Source of the DNA: Butyrivibrio proteoclasticus P6B7
GTDB taxonomy: Bacteria; Bacillota; Clostridia; Lachnospirales; Lachnospiraceae
NCBI RefSeq assembly: GCF_000622085.1
Contig: NZ_JHWL01000001.1
Span: 248,001-312,000 of the forward strand
Reading direction: 5' to 3'
Length of the DNA stretch: 64,000 bases
Of this stretch, positions 1-8,318 are shown piece after piece. The position numbers were made by a program, and so were the translations under genes. The notes under the pieces were generated by a model that saw only the letters and a program-made list of their open reading frames with translations, ran no database searches and had not been told where the DNA came from. How positions within the stretch are numbered: position 1 is the stretch's first letter; each line of letters opens with the position of its first letter.

Positions 1-743
1 TCCTGGAAGTTATACATAGCAAATTTGAATCTCATGATCTTGGAATCTCGCGCAATAATCTGAGAAAAGACAAGACTAAACCAACGGATATTCTGGATTA
101 CGTGGATGAAGATGAAATTATAGACAGAATTATGAGTTTACTGGATATCAAGGATGCATCATCCGATATGATTGAGATTCGTGAGTCGCACCTGGAAGAG
201 ATTAAGTCGTATTTGTATCTCATGGATCTTATTGAGAATATCAATGTGCGATCTTCCCAGAGTCTTTCAATATTACGAGAGAGGATAGTTTTTACACAAC
301 CTGGACTTAGATATTCGCAGGCGGAGGTCCTTATTTCTGCGCTTCTTCAGGATGATGTGTTTAGAGATACTGATATTAAGGAGAGAAACAGAATTGTCAA
401 CAGAGTCCTAAGTGAAATAAGAGGGCGAATGCTCGAAGATATCGTACTTCTGGAGACTAAGAAGCGCTATCCAGACAAGGAAGTGTTTGTATTGCAGTTT
501 CCAATTGGTGAATTTGATATGGTTGTGTTTGATCCGAAGGAGATTACTTGCAGACTATATGAGGTTAAGCATAGCGATAAGGCTGTCCCTGAACAGAGAA
601 GGCATCTTATGGATAAAGATAAATGCGAGTATGCGCAGAAGCAGTACGGAGATATAGTGGAAAAGTGTGTGTTGTACTACGGAGACGACTGCGAGTGCGA
701 TGGGGTGAAATATCGTAATGTTGAGGGGTATCTAAGGTTTTAA
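1..743 (+). CDS. AAA ATPase with C-terminal PD-(D/E)XK-like domain (3' end, 5' cut by window)
   Basis: The reading frame is open from base 3 with no stop and no convincing start, so this is the C-terminal part of a gene that begins outside the window. A GTG at 102 could be read as a start, but the upstream codons encode a SHDLG stretch that aligns with the full-length relative at 29142-30977. The two match to the end, including RGRMLE-IVLLET, LQFP-GE-DMV and YE-KHS. The GE-DMV...YEVKHS spacing resembles a PD-(D/E)XK nuclease core, as in DUF4143-type ATPases. The ATPase part lies outside the window. The biological role is unknown; such proteins are common orphan ATPases in anaerobic Firmicutes. 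Confidence 0.75.
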   Translation, partial: LEVIHSKFESHDLGISRNNLRKDKTKPTDILDYVDEDEIIDRIMSLLDIKDASSDMIEIRESHLEEIKSYLYLMDLIENINVRSSQSLSILRERIVFTQPGLRYSQAEVLISALLQDDVFRDTDIKERNRIVNRVLSEIRGRMLEDIVLLETKKRYPDKEVFVLQFPIGEFDMVVFDPKEITCRLYEVKHSDKAVPEQRRHLMDKDKCEYAQKQYGDIVEKCVLYYGDDCECDGVKYRNVEGYLRF

Positions 744-790
744 TAATGGATATTACTTGGTATATAGAAATCATACAAATTGTCGATGAG

Positions 791-1007
791 ATATAAAAGG
801 ATATAAAAGAGGCTTATGGAAAAAGTGTATTATTTGGCTCTGAAATCCATGGAAAAAGTGTCAACAATCTTGATCTAAGAATAGTTGACGCAAGATATTT
901 ACTGTATTATCATGAAGATATAAAAGGATATAAATAGATATAAAAGAGCTAAGGAAGATATAAAAGGATATAAAAGAACTTTGGAAGATATAAAAAGATA
1001 TAAAAGA
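791..1007. repeat. 10-bp-phased ATATAAAAGG repeats
   Basis: The decamer ATATAAAAGG or a close variant starts at 791 and 801, and again at 918, 928, 938, 958, 968, 988 and 998. Every start from 918 on falls on an exact 10-bp grid. The A-runs therefore face one side of the helix, which is known to favour DNA curvature. The block fills most of the space before the ATPase start at 1020. A similar phased block lies at 37391-37450. Confidence 0.85.
885..913 (+). promoter_or_regulatory. Candidate sigma-A promoter for the ATPase gene
   Basis: TTGACG (885-890) is followed after 17 bases by TATCAT (908-913). The -35 is near consensus and the -10 moderate. If used, transcription would begin near 920 and the phased decamers would lie in the RNA leader. 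No other promoter is obvious in this gap. Confidence 0.4.
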
Positions 1008-1019
1008 GAGGGGATTGTA

Positions 1020-2054
1020 ATGCAGAATCCATTTTCAATTTCATTTGGCACGCCACCATCACAGTTCATATCAAGAATAACGCAGACAAACCAGATATTG
1101 GATACATTTACTGCCAGCAAACCATCTAATCATGTATTTATGCTTACTGGTATAAGAGGATCTGGGAAAACGGTCATGATGACTGATATTTCAGACAGAC
1201 TCCGTAAGGACAAGAAATGGATTGTTGTAGAGATAAGTCCTGAGCGAGATATGCTAGAAAGTCTGGCAGCAACTCTTTATGCAATTCCAGAAATGCATGC
1301 TTTATTTTTAAAGGCAAAGTTGGATTTTTCTGTATTGGGTCTTGGAGCAAGTATTGAAAATGCTGCGCCAATTACTGATATAGAGGTTGCAGTTAACAGA
1401 ATGCTGGAGCATATTACTAAAGCGGGAAAGAGGCTATTAGTCACAGTGGATGAAGTGACTAATAATCCTTATGTGAAGGTGTTTGCTGCAGCTTTTCAAA
1501 TATATTTACGACGTAATTATTCGGCATTTCTTCTGATGACAGGTTTGTATGATAATCTTTATGATCTGCAGAATGAAAAGTCGCTTACATTTTTATACAG
1601 AGCACCAAAGGTTGTGTTAGAGCCACTTAATTATACTGCTATCGTGGCACATTATAAAAAGACCTTTGAAATAACTGATGATAAAGCTGAGAATATGGCG
1701 AAGCTAACAAAAGGTTATTCATTTGCTTTCCAGGTTTTGGGTTACCTTACATGGGAGAATAAAGACAAAGATATTGAGGATATTATTCCTGAATATGACC
1801 AGTATCTTGAAGAATATGTGTACGACAAAATATGGTCTGAAATGTCCAATATTGATAGAAAGATAGTGGAACATCTTGCCACAACTGGAGAGACAGATGT
1901 TACCAAAATTCGTGAGCAACTTGAAATGACTACACCACAGTTCTCAGTTTACAGAGATAGACTTAAAAGAAAAGGAGTCATTAATACTACAAGGTATGGA
2001 TATATCTCACTTGTATTGCCACGTTTTGAAGAGTACATTAAGGTGCATATGTAA
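1020..2054 (+). CDS. AAA-family ATPase with C-terminal winged-helix-like segment
   Basis: A 344-residue P-loop protein. Walker A is GIRGSGKT (about residues 45-52) and a Walker-B-like LLVTVDEV lies near 142-149. The last 70 residues (DRKIVEHLATTGETDVTKIREQ onward) look like a winged helix-turn-helix, as in archaeal-type or STAND-like ATPases. The ATG at 1020 is chosen because AGAGGGG precedes it; an upstream in-frame start at 981 would lie inside the decamer repeats. It follows the partial ATPase at 1-743 but is not its paralogue. Partner and function are unknown. It could belong to a defence or mobile module, though nothing here proves that. Confidence 0.7.
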   Translation: MQNPFSISFGTPPSQFISRITQTNQILDTFTASKPSNHVFMLTGIRGSGKTVMMTDISDRLRKDKKWIVVEISPERDMLESLAATLYAIPEMHALFLKAKLDFSVLGLGASIENAAPITDIEVAVNRMLEHITKAGKRLLVTVDEVTNNPYVKVFAAAFQIYLRRNYSAFLLMTGLYDNLYDLQNEKSLTFLYRAPKVVLEPLNYTAIVAHYKKTFEITDDKAENMAKLTKGYSFAFQVLGYLTWENKDKDIEDIIPEYDQYLEEYVYDKIWSEMSNIDRKIVEHLATTGETDVTKIREQLEMTTPQFSVYRDRLKRKGVINTTRYGYISLVLPRFEEYIKVHM

Positions 2055-2102
2055 TTCTAAAAAAACGATAAAATCTTCTCGCCACGAACTACATAATTTA
2101 AT

Positions 2103-2158
2103 GCTAAAAGAGCTGACTAGAGCCGATAAATCAAGGCTTTGGGACAGCTCTTTTGATT
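2103..2158. terminator. Hairpin terminator after ATPase
   Basis: AAAAGAGCTG (2106-2115) pairs with CAGCTCTTTT (2145-2154), with AGAGCC/GGCTTT pairing inside and T-rich flanks on both sides. It could act in either direction. Both arms carry the AAAAGAGCT nonamer that is over-represented in this window. Confidence 0.65.
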
Positions 2159-2257
2159 TAAGAAAATGTTTAAATTTGGCGCTAAGGATACATGATAAAA
2201 TGTCGATATAAAATATACCGCAGCATATGTTGTGGCGTAATAAAGTTGCATGAAAAC

Positions 2258-2371
2258 TGATAATTGACGCATTTTGCAGATATTTGTATAATTTTATTAT
2301 GATATTGCGATAATATTCTGACAATCTACAGAATTCGCATTCATAATAGCGCAATATGCATCCAATTATCA
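2258..2371. repeat. Inverted-repeat element, possibly MITE-like
   Basis: TGATAATTGACGCATTTTGC (2258-2277) is matched in inverted form by the 21 bases at 2351-2371, ending CCAATTATCA, with only a few mismatches. The arms enclose about 73 AT-rich bases with no reading frame. It could be a miniature inverted-repeat element or a promoter region with dyad symmetry. No clear target-site duplication was seen. Confidence 0.4.
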
Positions 2372-2399
2372 ATTAGACATATTCCGATATGTTTCTCTT

Positions 2400-2618
2400 G
2401 ATGATTAGGGGTGATGCCAATGTGCTTTAAAACACATGGAAATAGAGAAAAGAAGCAGAAATCAACGCTTCTTTCCAGAGAGGTCAGAGAACCTCCACCT
2501 TAATGTGGTAATTTGTGTGCAATGGACCAACTAAATACCGTAGTAAGTTAGGGATATCTTTTCCCATAACTTGGGAACTTAGATTCCCGCAATACAAATA
2601 CGACGTGGAGGTGCCTAA
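2400..2618 (+). ncRNA. Structured 5' leader of unknown class
   Basis: The 220 bases before the 2619 gene fold into a string of local hairpins: AAGAAGC/GCTTCTT (2451-2479), GGAGGT-type pairing near 2484-2503, GGGATA/TTTCCC near 2550-2567 and GGGAA/TTCCC near 2573-2589. The region is too long for an ordinary leader and has no frame. I could not match it to the T-box, c-di-GMP-I, c-di-GMP-II, TPP, glycine or cobalamin consensus, so a riboswitch or attenuator is only inferred. Confidence 0.3.
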
Positions 2619-3155
2619 ATGGCCGAGCAGTCAGGTAAGAGTAATTCATCAAATGGAATTAAAGCGATTGTTATAGTAGGAATCGTAGTAATAATTGCAT
2701 TACTAACAGCTATATTAGTGGTGGTTCTTAAGAACAATAACAAAACGGAACCAGAACAAGAGAAACGAGCTGTTGTAGTAAATAATGAGGAAGCTGCAGA
2801 AGAAGTGGTTGAGGAAATGCTCAATCAGGAATATGTGGCTCCAGGTTATTATGAAGTTACTATGACAACAGATTGGCATTTCACTGAAGGAGGTGCAAAG
2901 TCTACCGACGCATATGTAGAGAATGTCCAAACAAATTCTAATGATGTTTACTTTGATCTTGTGCTTAGTGAGGATGAGAGTCAGGTTATTTATAAATCAC
3001 CAGTTATCCCGCTTGGTGGGAAGCTTGAAGATGTTCAGCTTGATCGAACAATGGATCCGGGAACATATAGCTGCGTTATGATTTATCACCTGGTTGATGA
3101 GAATCAAAATTCTCTTAGTGAACTTAGAGTAGGCCTTACCATTTTCGTAGAGTAA
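2619..3155 (+). CDS. Membrane-anchored hypothetical protein with extracellular domain
   Basis: 178 residues with GGAGGTG well placed before the ATG. The N-terminus is polar (about 13 residues), followed by one strongly hydrophobic helix (about 15-37) and then a charged, Glu-rich linker. The remaining roughly 110 residues look like a beta-rich domain (APGYYEVTMTTDWHF, ending LRVGLTIFVE). This fits a type II membrane protein with an outer domain. The secreted protein gene starts about 80 bases downstream, so the two are probably co-expressed. I do not recognise a family. A role in anchoring or assembling the neighbouring secreted protein is a guess from context. Confidence 0.6.
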   Translation: MAEQSGKSNSSNGIKAIVIVGIVVIIALLTAILVVVLKNNNKTEPEQEKRAVVVNNEEAAEEVVEEMLNQEYVAPGYYEVTMTTDWHFTEGGAKSTDAYVENVQTNSNDVYFDLVLSEDESQVIYKSPVIPLGGKLEDVQLDRTMDPGTYSCVMIYHLVDENQNSLSELRVGLTIFVE

Positions 3156-3233
3156 CTGTCAATCAAATTTAATATGGTAACAACCACTTCAAGGATGAGG
3201 TGGAAAATGTATAAATCAAGGAGGAAATTTCAT

Positions 3234-4280
3234 ATGGTTAAATTCAAAAAACTCTTAGCTCTTGCACTTGTAGCAATAATGGTAGTTGGTGGAAGTATTA
3301 CTGCTTTTGCTGATGAGCCAACAAGTGGAGGCCAGACAGGTGCTGGTGCCAATGAGGGTCATGTTGAGAAGACAGTTAAGAAGTTTGTATTACCTACAAC
3401 AACTACTACAACATTTGCTTACACTATGGACCCTGAGCGTTTGATTCAGGCAACAGAAGGTGCTAAGTATGCTGCAGGTACTACGTTCCCTAATTCAACA
3501 GGCGATACAGGCGTATATTTCCAGACTGATACTAATGTTTATGCTAACGCCAGCAATACAGTTCAGGCAGTTAATAAGAGTTCAGTTCCACAGATTCTTA
3601 CAGTTACAATGAAAGCAACTGGCGCAGATACTGATATTAATTTGATTGGAAAAGATGCTGTAGCAACAAGTACAACTGCAGGCCTTTATCTTGGCGGAAC
3701 AGTAGGAACTGTAGAACAGGCTATTCCTAAAACAGATGCAGGTGTTACTTGGATAATTAAGGTTCCAGGAAATGATACTAACTACCATGTAGTTGTAAAA
3801 GAAGGAACTGGCGGAGCAAAGACCTATGATTATGAAATAAAGACAACTGGACTCACAGCGTGGAAGGCTGTTGATATTGCAGTGAGTGGTGCTGTTACAG
3901 ACGGTATAGCTGTTACAGCTACAACTACAGCTCCATCTGTTGCTGTTACATGGGCATTCACAGATGTTCCTACAGACGAGTCTGGTGTAGCTTATACTGC
4001 AAATGCAAAGACTGTTGATAAGAGTGATATTACATATACAACAATGGCAGCATGTAGTGTTAACGAAGGTAAAGCATTTATAAGACTTGTTTCAGGTCAG
4101 AATGCTGATGCTTCTAAGATTACATCTGTAACAGTAGATGGAACAGCAGCTACATATGAAGTTACACAGACAGGAGCTGTTGTTGTTAACGGAGTATCAG
4201 ATAGTGCAGCTCATGAAATTATAATTGTTCATGATGGAACATATTATAGTGCAACAACTACAGCAGCTTCAGGTGGCTGA
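3234..4280 (+). CDS. Secreted Thr-rich surface protein with VDPxGL-type domain
   Basis: 348 residues. The ATG at 3234 is chosen because AAGGAGG lies just before it and a classical signal peptide follows (KFKK, hydrophobic core, cleavage after AFA near residue 26). The mature protein is rich in Thr, Ala and Val and beta-like. Residues about 55-145 (TMDPERLIQATEGAKY ... VNKSSVPQILTVTMKATG) align with a domain in the secreted protein at 32363-34144 (VDPMGLLYATDAVKY ... TNMSNVPVSLTVRARVTG). No sortase motif or C-terminal membrane helix is visible, so it may be released, held non-covalently, or assembled into a surface layer. It could be an acceptor for the glycan made downstream; that is inference. 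Confidence 0.7.
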   Translation: MVKFKKLLALALVAIMVVGGSITAFADEPTSGGQTGAGANEGHVEKTVKKFVLPTTTTTTFAYTMDPERLIQATEGAKYAAGTTFPNSTGDTGVYFQTDTNVYANASNTVQAVNKSSVPQILTVTMKATGADTDINLIGKDAVATSTTAGLYLGGTVGTVEQAIPKTDAGVTWIIKVPGNDTNYHVVVKEGTGGAKTYDYEIKTTGLTAWKAVDIAVSGAVTDGIAVTATTTAPSVAVTWAFTDVPTDESGVAYTANAKTVDKSDITYTTMAACSVNEGKAFIRLVSGQNADASKITSVTVDGTAATYEVTQTGAVVVNGVSDSAAHEIIIVHDGTYYSATTTAASGG

Positions 4281-4325
4281 TGATTATTGCTAATAATCAG
4301 ATTGTTTCTAATCTAAAATAATTAA

Positions 4326-4366
4326 ATGCCCAATTGTTCTTGTATCAAGTTCAATTGGGCATTTTT
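4326..4366 (+). terminator. Rho-independent terminator
   Basis: ATGCCCAATTG (4326-4336) pairs perfectly with CAATTGGGCAT (4352-4362), followed by a T run. It separates the secreted-protein gene from the glycan operon. Confidence 0.9.
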
Positions 4367-4375
4367 GGAGATAGT

Positions 4376-4987
4376 ATGATTGAAAGTGACTTAAGTAAAA
4401 TAAGACAAATTAATCAGATAGATGAAGCCAAGGTGCAGGTCGGAGAAGAGGTAAGATTCTTTGTTGAAGAAACTGCAAAAATAGAGGTGGGGGAGCGTCT
4501 TCGTATAGGCAGAGAAGCATCCATATTTGGTGATGATGTTTTCCAGGATACTGGGAGATCTAGCATTATTAAGATGGATTCTGAAAGTAAGTTGCTTGTA
4601 AAAGGGACATTTGATTTCTACTATGGGTCGGATGTGTATATTTTTAAAAATGGAATATTAGAACTTGGAAACAGTAGCTTTATCAATAGTGACTGCGTGA
4701 TTAGATGTGCAGATAAGATCACAATTGGAGATAACTGTGCGATTTCTCATTATTTCAAGGTGCTTGATTCTGATTTTCATTCAATTAATGGCGTGAAAAA
4801 AACTAGCCCAGTTAGGATTGGTAATCATGTATGGATAGGAACTAATGTAATTGTACTGAAAGGCGTTACTATTGGAGATGGATGCGTGATAGGGGCTGGA
4901 AGTGTTGTAACTAAAGACATTCCTCCAAAGAGCCTGGCATGTGGTAATCCTGCAAAGGTGATAAAAGAAGATATAGAGTGGGCATAA
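4376..4987 (+). CDS. Hexapeptide-repeat (LbH) O-acyltransferase
   Basis: 203 residues from the ATG at 4376, which has GGAG six bases upstream; an earlier TTG lies inside the terminator and is rejected. The C-terminal half is a left-handed beta-helix with hexapeptide repeats ([41 protein letters not shown]) and the typical [10 protein letters not shown] ending of the WbbJ/maltose acetyltransferase family. The family normally moves an acetyl or other acyl group from CoA to a sugar hydroxyl or amine. It is a paralogue of the gene at 9328 and opens a tight operon with the ferredoxin-like gene three bases downstream. Confidence 0.85.
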   Translation: MIESDLSKIRQINQIDEAKVQVGEEVRFFVEETAKIEVGERLRIGREASIFGDDVFQDTGRSSIIKMDSESKLLVKGTFDFYYGSDVYIFKNGILELGNSSFINSDCVIRCADKITIGDNCAISHYFKVLDSDFHSINGVKKTSPVRIGNHVWIGTNVIVLKGVTIGDGCVIGAGSVVTKDIPPKSLACGNPAKVIKEDIEWA

Positions 4988-4989
4988 GT

Positions 4990-6084
4990 ATGAAGGAAAG
5001 CTGGATTGGAAAAGACAAGTGTACAGGATGTGGGGCATGTGCAAATATATGTCCTTGCAAAGCAATTGAAATGAGGCAAGATGAGTATGGCTTTTTGAAA
5101 CCAGTTGTCCTTGATACATGTATTGATTGTGGGCTTTGCCAGCAACTTTGTGAGAAAAGAGTTTGCAAAGGGAATGATAATAGCCAAGAAAAAATCGTCT
5201 ATGCTGCTTGGAGTAATGACGAGGAACTAAGAAAAAACAGTACTTCAGGTGGGATTTTCTCAGAACTGGCAAAAGAGATATTGAAAAGAAACGGGTTTAT
5301 TGCTGGTGCGATATATACAGATGAGTGTCTTGTGGAACATGCGCTTATCAGTAATATTGCTGAATTAGAGCGATTAAGAAAATCAAAATATATACAGAGT
5401 GATTCTAAAAACATATATAATATAGTTAAGAAATATTTGATGGATGGTTATGAAGTGCTTTTTTGTGGTACACCATGTCAGGTAAATGCCCTAAGTGCTT
5501 TTTTAGATGGAATAGATTGTTCAAAGCTTTTTTTGATAGATTTTATCTGCATGGGTGTTAATTCTCCATATGCATATAAAAAATGGATAGAAGAGATAGA
5601 GAGCGTTAATAGAGCTAAAGTTGTAAGTGTTGAATTTAAGAATAAAACTTCCGGATGGAGAAAATCTCCATTTGTTACAAAGCTGATTTTAGATAACAAT
5701 AACAAGATCCTACTAAATAAAGACGATAATTATTTCATGAAGGCATTTCTTGAGCAGAAGGTATTACTCAGACCTTCATGTGCAAAATGTGATTTTAAAC
5801 TGGATGTAAGAAAAGCTGATATAACACTGGGGGATTTTTGGGGAATAGATATAAATAAGGATAATGATCAAGGAATTTCTTCAGTAATCATAAATTCTTC
5901 AAAAGGAAAAGATCTTTTTGATTCTATTAAAGACAGAATATATGTTGAGCAGAAGACTATAGAGGATGTTAAAAGAGGAAATAGACATTATAGTGAATCT
6001 GCGCAGATATCTGAAAAGGAAAAGATGTTTTTTGAACTGCTACATAAGATGGAATTTAGCAAGGCACTAGGAGAAATAACATGA
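4990..6084 (+). CDS. Coenzyme F420 hydrogenase/dehydrogenase beta-subunit-like 4Fe-4S protein
   Basis: 364 residues. Two ferredoxin motifs open the protein: CTGCGACANICPC and CIDCGLCQQLC. A FrhB/FdhB-like body follows, with STSGGIFSELA, FCGTPCQVNAL, a CAKCDF motif and LGDFWGI. This architecture is common in gut-bacterial polysaccharide loci next to pyruvyl transferases and glycosyltransferases, where the substrate is usually unknown. The F420 name refers to homology, not to proven use of that cofactor. The stop overlaps the next start as ATGA, so translation is probably coupled to the epimerase. Confidence 0.85.
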   Translation: MKESWIGKDKCTGCGACANICPCKAIEMRQDEYGFLKPVVLDTCIDCGLCQQLCEKRVCKGNDNSQEKIVYAAWSNDEELRKNSTSGGIFSELAKEILKRNGFIAGAIYTDECLVEHALISNIAELERLRKSKYIQSDSKNIYNIVKKYLMDGYEVLFCGTPCQVNALSAFLDGIDCSKLFLIDFICMGVNSPYAYKKWIEEIESVNRAKVVSVEFKNKTSGWRKSPFVTKLILDNNNKILLNKDDNYFMKAFLEQKVLLRPSCAKCDFKLDVRKADITLGDFWGIDINKDNDQGISSVIINSSKGKDLFDSIKDRIYVEQKTIEDVKRGNRHYSESAQISEKEKMFFELLHKMEFSKALGEIT

Positions 6085-7157
6085 GCGAAAAAGTATTGGT
6101 AACAGGGGGAACTGGTACAATTAGTTCAGGCTTGGTAGAAGAGTGTGTTCAGTGCGGATATGACACATATGCTATAACTCGCGGAAATATGAAGTATAGA
6201 GAGGTGGACGGAGTTCACTATATATACTCTGACGTTAATGATACAAATAAAATATTGAATCAATTAAAGGGCATGAGATTTAAAGCAGTTTTCGAATGCC
6301 TTGCTTATACTGTTCCACAGCTTATTAATTCTCTGCAATTATATGCTGATAAATGTGAACAGTATTTTTTTATTAGTTCAACAGCTGTCTACAACAGAAA
6401 AGATGGCATTATCTCTGAAGATGATGAGAAAAATCTTTTGTCATGGAGTTATTCGAAAGATAAGATAGCTTGCGAAGAATATCTTAAGTTTTATTCTGAA
6501 AAATCAGGTCTTAACTACACAATCATCAGGCCTTCAGTTACCTACGGAAATTACAGGATTCCTTTTCCTGTTACAAGTAGAGCCAATCAATGGTCTCTGA
6601 TTCAGAGAATCGTGGATGGCGATCCGGTTTTATCCATTAAGATTCCTAAATTATCATACTCAATCATACATATATCTGACTTTTCAAGAGCAGTTGTTAA
6701 ATTGATTGGAAATGAAAAAGCAATTAATCAGGATTTCCACATAGCTGACGCAAAATGCGAGTATGACTGGGATGAGGTGATATACGCTATTGCAAAAGCT
6801 CTATCAAAAGAAGCAGAGATTGTACATGTGCCGCTGCCAGTATTTAAGACGACTTTTGCCAGAAGTTATGACGAACTTAGATGGAATAAGAGCGAAGACC
6901 TTAGACTTGATGACACTAAGCTGAAATCAGCTACAGGCTTTGAAGCAAGGATGCCACTAGAAGAAGGAATTTCCCTAATGGTTGCTAATCTGCGAGTGGA
7001 GTATGAAAAATACAATACGTCGCTTGATATGAGTTGGAATAGGTGTTGTGACCATACAATAATGGCGGGCTATTCACTTGGAATGGTAGATGAAAGCGAA
7101 GCTGAGATTGTGCAGAAATATATGAGCAAACTTAAGAACACCACATATTTCGATTGA
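6081..7157 (+). CDS. NAD-dependent epimerase/dehydratase (extended SDR)
   Basis: 358 residues. The N-terminal Rossmann motif is VTGGTGTISSGL, a GxxGxxS variant rather than the canonical GxxGxxG. FFISSTAVYN supplies the Ser region, and YSKDKIACE gives the YxxxK catalytic pair near residues 130-134. RPSVTYG follows, as in sugar-nucleotide epimerases. It likely modifies an NDP-sugar for the surface glycan; the exact sugar cannot be read. It overlaps the upstream gene by four bases and is followed closely by GT61. Confidence 0.85.
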   Translation: MSEKVLVTGGTGTISSGLVEECVQCGYDTYAITRGNMKYREVDGVHYIYSDVNDTNKILNQLKGMRFKAVFECLAYTVPQLINSLQLYADKCEQYFFISSTAVYNRKDGIISEDDEKNLLSWSYSKDKIACEEYLKFYSEKSGLNYTIIRPSVTYGNYRIPFPVTSRANQWSLIQRIVDGDPVLSIKIPKLSYSIIHISDFSRAVVKLIGNEKAINQDFHIADAKCEYDWDEVIYAIAKALSKEAEIVHVPLPVFKTTFARSYDELRWNKSEDLRLDDTKLKSATGFEARMPLEEGISLMVANLRVEYEKYNTSLDMSWNRCCDHTIMAGYSLGMVDESEAEIVQKYMSKLKNTTYFD

Positions 7158-7175
7158 TTTATTGAGGATATGTAT

Positions 7176-8318
7176 ATGAAGTATAAGCTTGATAGCATCG
7201 CTAATTATGCGAAGAAAAATGCTGTGCGATATCAAAAGATAGATGGTGACAAGAGGCAGTATATTAGAGCTTATTCTGATACTGACAGATACGTTAAGGG
7301 ACAATGCATGCGAGGAACTTTTAAAACTCCTGACGTCTATTATGCGCAGATTAGGTATGCATTTTTGTTCGGAGATACGGACGGAATTGTTGTTGGCAAT
7401 CGCTTTTTATCTGATAGGGTAATTTGGGATAAAGAGGGAGTTGGGGCTTATTTGCCGTGGTGTATAGATGGCGTAGATATAGATAAATCCAGTGTTGATC
7501 TGAACATTAAACTGGACTCTGCAAAAAGGATAAAAAAAGGAATCTCCTTGATAAAAATGTGGGGTGGAAATTACTACCATCTTACAATGGAGATTCTATC
7601 AAGACTTATTAGCGTAGAAAATGAGTATCTGGACTATCCTCTTTTGATAGACGAAGATGTTCTGAGTGACTCTAAGAATAAGGAATTGATCAAACTTGTA
7701 AATAAAGAAAAAAGAAAGATCATTCCAATAAAAAAGGGAAAAGCATATTTTGTTGAGGATATGGTCTTTCCTTCGTATTGCACTTGGGGAAAACATAGCA
7801 AAACGGATTTGGAAGTGGGAAACGGCGTAGCTATGTACCCCGAAGCAGTTAGGTTTATCCGTAGTCGCGTATTTGAAAAGATATGCGAAGAAATGAAGGA
7901 AGATTATAAGGTTTTCTTGATAAGAGGAAACGATAAAAGACTGACTAATGAAAGCAAGCTAATAAAATTCTTTTCTGGAAAGGACTATGAAATTATCAAT
8001 CCCGATTCATTATCTATTGTAGATGAGATAAAGCTTATTCAAAAAGCTAGTGTCATAGTTGGTTGTGGGGGAGCTGGTTTTACTAATGTGATCTTTTGTA
8101 ATCAGAACGTTAAAGTTTACCAGATCTGTCCAATAGAACTTCAATATGTTTCAAATCTTTATTCTGAATTGGCGCTGGCTGTAGGAGTAAAACTATTTTC
8201 GCTTAATGCCACAATTAAAGATTATGGGGTAAATATGAATAAGTCTTCGTTCTATATTTCAGAAGATGATGTTACTCACACGATGGAGATGATAGAAGCT
8301 TATGAAGAGGATAATTGA
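7176..8318 (+). CDS. Glycosyltransferase family 61 protein
   Basis: 380 residues. Of two ATGs six bases apart, the one at 7176 is eight bases from GAGG and is preferred. The family signature is visible: GGNYYHLTMEILSRL near the middle, VFLIRGNDKR, and the C-terminal VDEIKLIQKASVIVGCGGAG segment followed by FTNVIF. GT61 (DUF563) enzymes transfer pentoses, hexoses or hexosamines to glycans. The 3' end overlaps the next gene by 17 bases, again suggesting coupling. Confidence 0.8.
   Translation: MKYKLDSIANYAKKNAVRYQKIDGDKRQYIRAYSDTDRYVKGQCMRGTFKTPDVYYAQIRYAFLFGDTDGIVVGNRFLSDRVIWDKEGVGAYLPWCIDGVDIDKSSVDLNIKLDSAKRIKKGISLIKMWGGNYYHLTMEILSRLISVENEYLDYPLLIDEDVLSDSKNKELIKLVNKEKRKIIPIKKGKAYFVEDMVFPSYCTWGKHSKTDLEVGNGVAMYPEAVRFIRSRVFEKICEEMKEDYKVFLIRGNDKRLTNESKLIKFFSGKDYEIINPDSLSIVDEIKLIQKASVIVGCGGAGFTNVIFCNQNVKVYQICPIELQYVSNLYSELALAVGVKLFSLNATIKDYGVNMNKSSFYISEDDVTHTMEMIEAYEEDN

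Noticed and set aside
2400..2618. T-box or c-di-GMP riboswitch
   Set aside because: The T-box TGGNACCGCG element and the conserved GEMM core bases are missing.
4334..4375. Alternative TTG start for the first acyltransferase
   Set aside because: It lies inside the terminator hairpin of the upstream gene and has no ribosome site.
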